Shown in pieces: positions 58,853 through 64,000 of a stretch of DNA of 64,000 nt. The translations under genes were made by a program, and so were the position numbers. Under the pieces are notes generated by a model. It was not told where the DNA came from. It searched no databases and worked only from the letters and a program-made list of their open reading frames with translations. Where the stretch lies: NCBI GenBank assembly GCA_022813625.1, contig JAKLMB010000024.1, forward strand, positions 372,001 to 436,000, read 5' to 3'. Position 1 is the stretch's first letter; the number at the start of each line of letters is the position of its first letter. Source of the DNA: Aaosphaeria pasadenensis. Lineage: Eukaryota > Ascomycota > Dothideomycetes > Pleosporales.

Positions 58853-59695
58853 ATTCTCTCTCGTGAGTTGTGGTTCGATGAGACAGCGTCTGAGCTGATG
58901 GGAAAGGAAGGAAAATAAAGTTGGGGGAGAGTACGTAGATTTCTATGAGATCTTGTCTCTCTGATGTGCAGATTTTCAGGGTTTATATATTGTGCCAATG
59001 CCTCTCAACAATGGCCATTACATATCTAGATATTTCTCCTTCTTTTGTCAGCATTGCCATCCGTTTCCAGTCTCTGCACTTGCCGACTTGAAGCCGAGCA
59101 AGAGTCTTCTTTCTTCATGATATTATCCATTTGATCCATAATTGATTGGTAATGTCGGTTTTTAAGGGGACATTGATTAGTATTGCTCTGGGTAGGTGTA
59201 GGAGACGTTGGTGACGTATCTCGGTGAAAAAAGGGCATTGTCTGCTATTTTATATCGAAAGAAGAAGGAATAAGAGCTGTATTTGTTGTATTTGATGATT
59301 ATGGCTCTGAAGTTAGCAGATGCTTTAACCTGATCCAGGCAGTGTGGATTTTAGGACGTTGGGTTATAGTTACCACTAGTGCAATATGTCCTTGGGCAAG
59401 GAAAGTCTAAGCACCCGCCAGGTCCCGATCTGCCTTGAGGGCGACCGCATTTGATATATTGTAAGCGCAACCGCTTCCTTCTTTACGGTAAGATATCGTA
59501 CATAGCGACTTTGCCTGCGTACCGTTTTAACAGCTCTACCGTGGCTAACACTGCCATTTATGTCAATGCTGGTTATGAATCCTGTGAAACTGTCAATGAG
59601 ACCTGTGTAAATATATTTCCTCTCAAATGTCTCTGCTACCTATACTGAATCCTTGATCCCCAAATTTTGGCCTGGTTTCGAGTATCTCTAACGCC
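58853..59695. promoter_or_regulatory. Divergent promoter, MDR oxidoreductase / epoxide hydrolase
   Basis: 843 bp between two divergent enzyme genes. A TTTATATATTG element at about 58981-58991, some 130 bp before the oxidoreductase start, is a TATA-like candidate. No gene or repeat seen. Confidence 0.45.
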
Positions 59696-61061
59696 ATGCT
59701 CAAATTGCCAATCGCAACAGCAGACCTTGAATTCAACGAGCCAGTCCAATTCAATCTACGAGTTGATGCCGAATTACTCGACTTGACGAAAAGAAAACTT
59801 GCTTTGGCTCGATACCCAGAGGAGCAAGATGACTTCGATGAAGACAATTGGTCGCAGGGTGCGAAGGTCAAAGTAGTACAAGATTTGGCCAATTATTGGA
59901 TGAACGATTATGACTGGAAGAAAAAAGAGGTATGCAGAGATATAGACTCAAGTATTGTCACAGGGTCCTCTGACAATGTTAGGATGAATTGAACAGTATA
60001 TTCAATCACTTCCTCGCGAAGGTGAACGTCCCCGGATACGGCCCCCTGGTATTGCATTTTACACATGCGAAATCTTCGAATCCTAAGGCAATTCCATTAC
60101 TGTTCTCTCATGGATGGCCTGGATCTTTCGTCGAGGCTATGAGGGTCGTAGGCGATCTGAGTGATCCAAAACAGCCAAACGCGCAGGCGTTCCACATCGT
60201 GGCACCCTCAATACCCGGCTTTGGATTTTCTCCTGCGCCCACCAAGTCGGGCGTTGGTCCTAACGTCGTGGCTCGGGCATATCATATCCTGATGAACGAT
60301 GTTCTCGGATATCGATCATTTGTCACTCAAGGCGGCGATTTTGGCTCCTTCATCACAAGATCAGTCGCCATCCAGTTCCCGCAATCCGTCATCGCCCAGC
60401 ATCTAAACATGTTCCCCGTCCCTCATCCGACACTATGGACAGCCCCTCTTACATACGCTCGCTGGAAACTCCGCGGCTTGTTCTACTCGCAGTTCGAGAA
60501 GGACGCATTGGCTGTCCGTGAGAATTTCGAGACCGATCAGTCCGGATACCTCGAGCAGCAGAAGACGCGACCACAGACATTGGGATTCGCACTCGGTGAC
60601 TCTCCGGTAGGGTTATTGGCATGGTTCGTTGAGAAATTCCACGATTGGGTAGATTGCCACGAAGCGCTTTCTAAAGAGGATACAATTACGCTCGTGATGA
60701 TGCATTGGATTCAAGGGGCAACCCCCGGCCTCCGTTTCTATCGTGAGGCGTTTGGAGACGGCAAACGGGAGGCTGAAAAGACGTTCGAGACTTACGTCAA
60801 CGTTCCTACGGGAGTCAGCATGTATGCAAAGGAGCAGCTTCACGTAAGTACGATTCCTAATTCACGCAAAATGAAAGCTGACAATAGTGCAAGTGTCCAC
60901 AGGATTGGGCACGCCAGGTGGCGAATATTCAGTATTGGAGGGAGTATCATAGAGGGGGTCATTTCTCATCGTTGGAGCGGCCAGATGCTTTTGTCAAGGA
61001 TATGAGGGAGTTTTTCACAATTCCAGTGATTCAGAGAGCCATCAAGAGAGGCAATGCCTGA
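59696..61061 (+). CDS. Epoxide hydrolase, alpha/beta-hydrolase fold with EHN domain
   Basis: Predicted to open epoxides to diols. Exons 59696-59929, 59983-60843 and 60903-61061 (introns 53 and 59 nt), giving 417 aa. The EHN domain is at about 1-100 (FNLRVDAELLDLTKRKLALARYP-like start, then WKKKEDELNSIFNHF across the first intron). The oxyanion motif is HGWPGSF (121-127). The nucleophile Asp197 sits in TQGGDFG, and the catalytic His385 in RGGHFSSLERPDAF, which is supplied only by exon 3. SIPGFGFSPAP and YVNVPTGVSMYAKE are family blocks. No membrane anchor or signal peptide is visible at this start, so it is probably soluble. In-frame sequence just upstream has no good extra Met. Confidence 0.92.
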
Positions 61062-61569
61062 AGGGTGCGCCATCCGTAGATTTCTAGGAGTCAGATGTTG
61101 CCGCAACGAACTCAATTGTGAATGAAGATGTGAGAAACAGTCCAAAGGAAAATTCCGTATACTCCAAGCTTCTTTTTCTCTGCGGTTTTGGGAGTTACGT
61201 ATGAAAATAGCAACGTTCCAATCGCATAATAGTGCAGTCACTGAAAAGCTTTCAAGGTATTAGAGTTGCCAAATTTCCTGGAACTCAAGAAGGAAATCTT
61301 TGCCAGCGCTACCATTAGCGAGCCATCCGGCCATTTAGAACTTCCATCACGCCTAGCCAGGTGGTCACAGGAAGCAAGGACACAAAATGCAAGCGTAGGC
61401 GTCGTCAAGGAAGGCCTGTGCTTGAGTTCATCTTGATAAAGCAATGGATCTAGTACTAGTCCACTGTCAGTCAACTTTGCTAGGCGTAAAAGGTCAACCT
61501 AGTCTACGTTTTTAGGTAGAAAAGAGTCGAGTTTAGTACTATCTGCCTTGGAATCAAGTGTCATGAATA

Positions 61570-61620
61570 GCCCCGTGTTTACCCCAGAGGTAACCCCAGA
61601 AGTAGCCCCAGGGGAAGCTC
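61570..61620 (-). promoter_or_regulatory. Cluster of CreA/Mig1-like sites in 12-bp phase
   Basis: CCCCAG occurs at 61582-61587, 61594-61599 and 61606-61611, exactly 12 bp apart, and CCCCGT at 61571-61576 extends the pattern by one imperfect copy. The complement CTGGGG fits the SYGGRG consensus of the carbon catabolite repressor CreA. The cluster is about 205-240 bp upstream of the transporter start codon, where such control would make sense. Function is inferred from the motif and position only. Confidence 0.45.
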
Positions 61621-61711
61621 CGCGGTACCTTTTACGGAGTGTACAGATTGGTAACCCCGAGCCTATATGTTCTGTTTCTGGGTCAGATAGCCTATGGAAA
61701 GCTGGGGAAGA

Positions 61712-61721
61712 TCTATAAAGC
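61712..61721 (+). promoter_or_regulatory. TATA-like element of the sugar transporter gene
   Basis: TCTATAAAGC about 100 bp upstream of the ATG at 61817, at a distance suitable for a fungal core promoter with a short leader. Confidence 0.4.
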
Positions 61722-61816
61722 GCATGTGAGATAAATGATGAAGCATCGTCTGGTTTTTATTTCGGTACATCACCATCTCTACTTTCCAATAACAGCTTCT
61801 CTATCTAAATCACGAC

Positions 61817-63464
61817 ATGCATTCTTGGCTGGGAAGAGGAAAATCACTCCGAGCTGGGGTGACAGTCTGTTGCTTGATCGCGTTCGTGCTCTTCGGATAC
61901 GATCAAGGCGTCTTCGGAGGTATTCTGCAAAACAAGGACTGGTTGGACCAGTTCGATCATCCGTCGGATTCAAAAACAGGAATCATCGTTAGCTGCTACA
62001 ATCTGGGATGTTTGGCAGGCTGTGTGTGTAAGTTTCTCATTCTGCAATAGATAAGGTGCTGGGCAACTAACTGGTTCTATTAGTGAATTTCTGTGTGGGC
62101 GAGACGCTGGGTCGCCGCAGAACGATCTGGACGGCGATGGGCTTCGTAGTCATCGGCGCCATTCTACAAACTACGGCATACAGTGTTCCTCACCTAGTCA
62201 TTGGACGTGTCATAACTGGCGTTGGAACTGGCCTCAAGACATCAACCGTGCCTATGTCAGTGCAACCTACAGCTCGATTGTACATTTACACCAGTTACTG
62301 ACCAAAACCAGGTACCAAGCAGAATTATGTGACCGAGAGAGTCGAGGAAAGTTGGTATCTGCCGAAGTTCTCTTCGTCGGCGTCGGTATCGTCCTCGCAT
62401 ACTGGTTTGATTTCGGCATGTCCTATGTTGGCGGTGCAATCGCCTGGCGCCTCCCAATTGCCTTCCAGATCGTATTTGCCCTTGTCGTCATCGTCCTGGT
62501 TTTCGCATTGCCAGAGTCGCCTCGGTGGCTATTCAACCATGGAAAAGACACAGAAGCAACAGCAATCCTCTGCGCCGTCTACGACATGGATCCCATGGAC
62601 GAATACATCGTAAACGAAAGACACGCCATCCTCCAAGCGATCGAGGTCGAGCGGTCTACCGCCAAATCGAAGACGTTCTTCAGTATTCTCCAGGCCGATT
62701 CCGTCAGGACCCGCTACCGCGTGCTTCTAGCCTGGGGCATACAATTCATGAATCAAGCAGGCGGAATTAACCTCGTGGTCTACTATATCCCTTCCGTGCT
62801 GATCCAGAACGTGGGGATGACGCCGCATCTTGCACAGATCCTCGGCGGATGCATCAACATGATGCTGATGTTCGGCACCATCACCCCGTCTATCGCTCTC
62901 GACAGAATGGGCCGTCGCAAGACGATGATCGGTGGATGTCTTGGGCTGGGCATCTGCATGCTGATGATATCCGCACTGTTGTCTCAATCCGAGAAGCCGA
63001 ATGGACACTCCTATGCCTCTGCTGCTGTCGCATTTTTCTTCCTGTATATGTTCATCTTCGGCATGACGGTTCACTGCGTCCCCTGGGTGTATGTCCCGGA
63101 AGTCTTGCCGTTGGAAGCGCGGACGAAGGGCACCGCCATTGGCATAAGTTCCAATTGGCTTTGGAACTTCACAGTCGTGATGATAACCCCCGTCATCATT
63201 AACAGACTGCAGTGGAAGGCCTATCTCATCTTCATGGCTACAAATCTCCTTTTTGTACCGTTGCTCTATTTTTTCTACCCGGAGACAAGCAATCTGGGTC
63301 TCGAAGATATAGATAAGATTTTCTCACAGGGCGGAAACCCCGTTCATGTCGCCGCGGAAATGGTCAAGGAATTGAAACTGCAGAAGGAGGAGTCGCAACT
63401 TGTTAGTAAGATTGAAGGCGGTCCTGACCCAGAGTTGCAAGTGGTTCATGAGATCAAAGTGTGA
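61817..63464 (+). CDS. MFS sugar transporter (hexose transporter family)
   Basis: Predicted plasma membrane proton-coupled sugar carrier with 12 membrane spans. Exons 61817-62027, 62084-62255 and 62312-63464 (introns both 56 nt), giving 511 aa. Sugar porter signatures are present: FGYDQGVFGG in TM1, GETLGRRRT after TM2, VIGRVITGVGTGLKTSTVPMYQAE in TM4 (across intron 2), and PESPRWL at the start of the central loop. Also seen are QFMNQAGGINLVVYYIPSVL in TM7, DRMGRRKTM, VPEVLPLEAR, and a final YPETSNLGLEDID. The substrate cannot be fixed; the family includes glucose, pentose, lactose and quinate carriers. The CreA-like cluster upstream suggests repression by glucose. Confidence 0.93.
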
Positions 63465-63652
63465 AGATTGGCACGCGAAGGTCTTGTCCCGCAGATAAAG
63501 ATTGCCGGCATCCTGTTGCACGAACAGGTTATGGAACAATAATCACAATCTAGGGGCGAATTATTGATAGGGCGTGGTAAATTTTCAGTCGAGGTGGGAT
63601 TAAGAGAATCAGCGTCAGTATGTATCATTAGTCAATAGACATACTTGATTCA

Positions 63653-64000
63653 TTACTCAAGTCCCCACATTTTTCTAAGCTCAGTAGCTCGTCCAGATGT
63701 TTTCCAACCGGTATCTCGTTCAATCCTAGCTAGATGCTTCAATAGAGCAATTTGCTCTGCCGGAAATTCCTCTTCCACATGATTATCCTCTTCAACTGCG
63801 GTTGAGCGAATATTCTGCCGATCTACTCGAACACCGCCGAAGACTTGCCCTGCGATATAAAGAGGTTGCAAATGATTGACCCAATTAGCACTGTCAAATT
63901 GTCAGTGGACTGAACAATGACGAAATAAATTTGGAACGTCACGAGACGCACTGAGAGGTATTCGATATGCTTATTCCGCAGAGCTTCTTAGCATGCCAAA
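63653..64000 (-). CDS. C-terminal part of a probable Zn2Cys6 transcription factor (partial, cut by window edge)
   Basis: Only the 3' end of this gene is inside the window. Exons on the minus strand: 64000-63952 (continues outside) and 63890-63653 (intron 61 nt, donor GTGCGT, acceptor TTGACAG). The joined sequence reads WHAKKLCGISISNTSHANWV, then NHLQPLYIAGQVFGG and LLKHLARIERDTGWKTSGRA, ending TELRKMWGLE. This order (alcove of a C-terminal helix with QPLYIAG, then IERDTGWKT and ELRKMWG at the very end) is common at the C-terminus of fungal Zn2Cys6 regulators with a fungal-specific factor domain. The DNA-binding domain is not visible, so the call is by similarity of the tail only. Confidence 0.6.

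Larger units (their letters stand above)
61062..61816. promoter_or_regulatory. Upstream region of the sugar transporter gene
   Basis: 755 bp between tandem genes. It includes the CCCCAG cluster and the TATA-like element listed separately. No gene is visible. TTTACGGAGTG lies at about 61631. Confidence 0.5.

Overview
The window is nuclear DNA of a filamentous ascomycete (Pezizomycotina; class not resolvable from sequence alone). Almost every gene is split by short introns (about 50-145 nt, with two longer ones) that have GTAAGT/GTACGT-type donors and YAG acceptors. The gene set is typically fungal: NST1, Rho2, SCH9, an N-acetylglucosamine-phosphate mutase for chitin synthesis, a CSC1-type channel, NIC96, a fungal-type MED27 and a Zn2Cys6-type regulator. 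I rebuilt exon structures by hand for 15 split genes, plus the visible end of a sixteenth. One single-exon gene is of unknown function.

Layout. 1-1.4 kb: a tandem, GA-rich repeat array running off the left edge. 1.8-17.4 kb: conserved genes NST1 (-), rho2 (+), mitoribosomal protein mL40 (-), PCM1/AGM1 (+) and a CSC1/OSCA-like channel (+). 17.7-29.1 kb: about 11 kb without a recognisable gene, made largely of several families of degenerate tandem repeats; the main one has a period of about 210-250 bp between 24.4 and 28.9 kb. 29.4-35.3 kb: a MaoC/hydratase-2 enzyme (-) and the SCH9 kinase (-), whose first intron is 915 nt. 35.3-40.9 kb: a 5.6 kb divergent, low-complexity intergenic region. 40.9-52.3 kb: NC2-beta, DID2/CHMP1, MED27, a hypothetical protein (-), NIC96 and a secreted glutaminyl cyclase. 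54.9-56.8 kb: a receptor-like single-span membrane protein with an eight-cysteine head and Kex2-type sites. 57.7-64 kb: a possible small metabolic group of an MDR oxidoreductase (-), an epoxide hydrolase (+), a sugar transporter (+) and the 3' end of a probable Zn2Cys6 regulator (-).

Functional themes. Several genes concern growth and the cell surface: Rho2 and the membrane protein (cell wall), PCM1 (UDP-GlcNAc supply), SCH9 (nutrient signalling), NST1 (salt stress) and the CSC1-like channel (osmosensing). Others are housekeeping: NC2-beta and MED27 (transcription), NIC96 (nuclear pore), DID2 (ESCRT-III), mL40 (mitochondrial translation). The most unusual material is the repeat block at 17.7-29.1 kb, with a possibly related inverted array at the left edge. 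Next are a 12-bp-phased cluster of CreA-like sites upstream of the sugar transporter and the long in-frame open stretch upstream of SCH9.
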